A program made the position numbers and the translations under genes. Below the pieces are notes generated by a model that worked only from the letters and a program-made list of their open reading frames with translations, ran no database searches and had not been told where the DNA came from. Below are positions 63,734 through 64,000 of a stretch of DNA of 64,000 bases, in pieces; the stretch's first letter is position 1; each line of letters opens with the position of its first letter. Source of the stretch: Congeria kusceri (Eukaryota > Mollusca > Bivalvia > Myida > Dreissenidae); the NCBI GenBank assembly GCA_027627225.1, contig CM051029.1, positions 20,392,856 to 20,456,855 on the forward strand, given 5' to 3'.

Positions 63734-63790
63734 CTGATGAAGGCATCATGCCGAAATGTTTAGTGTATTAAAATTAAATAAACAAACGTG
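63734..63790 (+). ncRNA. Candidate hammerhead-ribozyme core (possible Penelope-like element end)
   Basis: CTGATGA (63734-63740) is followed by AGGCATCATGCC, in which GGCA pairs with TGCC, and then GAAA (63753-63756). This is the CUGAUGA-stem II-GAAA core of a hammerhead. After it TGTTTA can pair with TAAACA near 63778 as a stem III. The base expected to pair with the last A of GAAA is A in place of U, and stem I is not clear, so it may be degenerate. Such type I hammerheads are known from Penelope-like elements. Confidence 0.35.
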
Positions 63791-63896
63791 TTTGTGCGAG
63801 TATTAATAATATTATGTAAAATAATATGGTGTCATTCTCTGCTAAAATAATCTCTTCAAGCAGACATACTTACATCACTTGTTTTTCGTAGTAATT

Positions 63897-64000
63897 ATGA
63901 AGTCCTTCCGCGCCGAAGTAGCACGTAATGACCCGTGTGTGTCCCACCACCCCTACTTTATGTACCTTAAGAGACACATCGAAAATTGGGACGAATTGTG
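63897..64000 (+). CDS. Possible start of an unidentified coding exon, cut by the window edge
   Basis: An open frame from ATG at 63897 runs off the window (34 codons): MKSFRAEVARND, then HHPYFMYLKRHIENWDEL. A pyrimidine-rich acceptor (TTTTTCGTAG) lies just before it. The GC content jumps compared with the preceding kilobases, as expected for an exon. No family was recognised. Confidence 0.4.
   Translation, partial: MKSFRAEVARNDPCVSHHPYFMYLKRHIENWDEL

Overview
This is eukaryotic, AT-rich, intron-rich animal DNA. It has spliced exons with GT/AG borders, many microsatellites, SINE and LINE remains, foldback repeats and several DNA transposons. The repeat types and the DNA transposon families (Crypton, Harbinger, a TTAA-flanked element with a Mutator-like transposase domain) suggest a mollusc, probably a bivalve. 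The species cannot be fixed from sequence alone.

Host gene: nine exons on the + strand between 3361 and 28637 look like parts of one large immunoglobulin-superfamily gene. Eight encode one Ig-like domain each and the last encodes a fibronectin type III domain. Eight of the nine begin and end in phase 1, so they can be added or lost without breaking the frame. The second (4047-4369) ends in an in-frame TGA directly before a good donor and looks broken. The third (7995-9179) holds seven tandem copies of a 147-bp unit (49 codons), a recent in-frame expansion of part of one Ig fold. No signal-peptide, transmembrane or cytoplasmic exons were found, so the gene is incomplete here or runs outside the window.

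Mobile DNA in the middle: the 16.8-kb gap between Ig exons 4 and 5 contains two apparently intact DNA transposons. The first (12326-19207, minus) has 17-bp perfect terminal inverted repeats flanked by TTAA. Its eight-exon gene keeps an open frame of 976 codons and fuses a Mutator-like/Kolobok-like transposase to a C-terminal DEDDh 3'-5' exonuclease with all five catalytic residues. The second (about 21270-23355, plus) is a two-exon Crypton-type tyrosine recombinase of 510 codons with an intact R-HxxR-H-Y catalytic set.

Right half: 28.6-64 kb is mostly repeat. It holds a 54-bp minisatellite, a 2.4-kb 73-bp satellite with a 1018-bp higher-order period, a 355-bp trinucleotide tract, a decayed Harbinger element (transposase exon plus an oppositely oriented Myb-like second gene with two lesions), a 5'-truncated LINE inside a ~145-bp tandem array, SINEs, three ~90-155-bp near-palindromes (one of them at 23.7 kb), a mollusc-type ~147-bp tandem repeat, a mariner relic with its middle deleted, and a hammerhead-ribozyme-like core near 63.7 kb. 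A possible coding exon of an unidentified second gene runs off the right edge.
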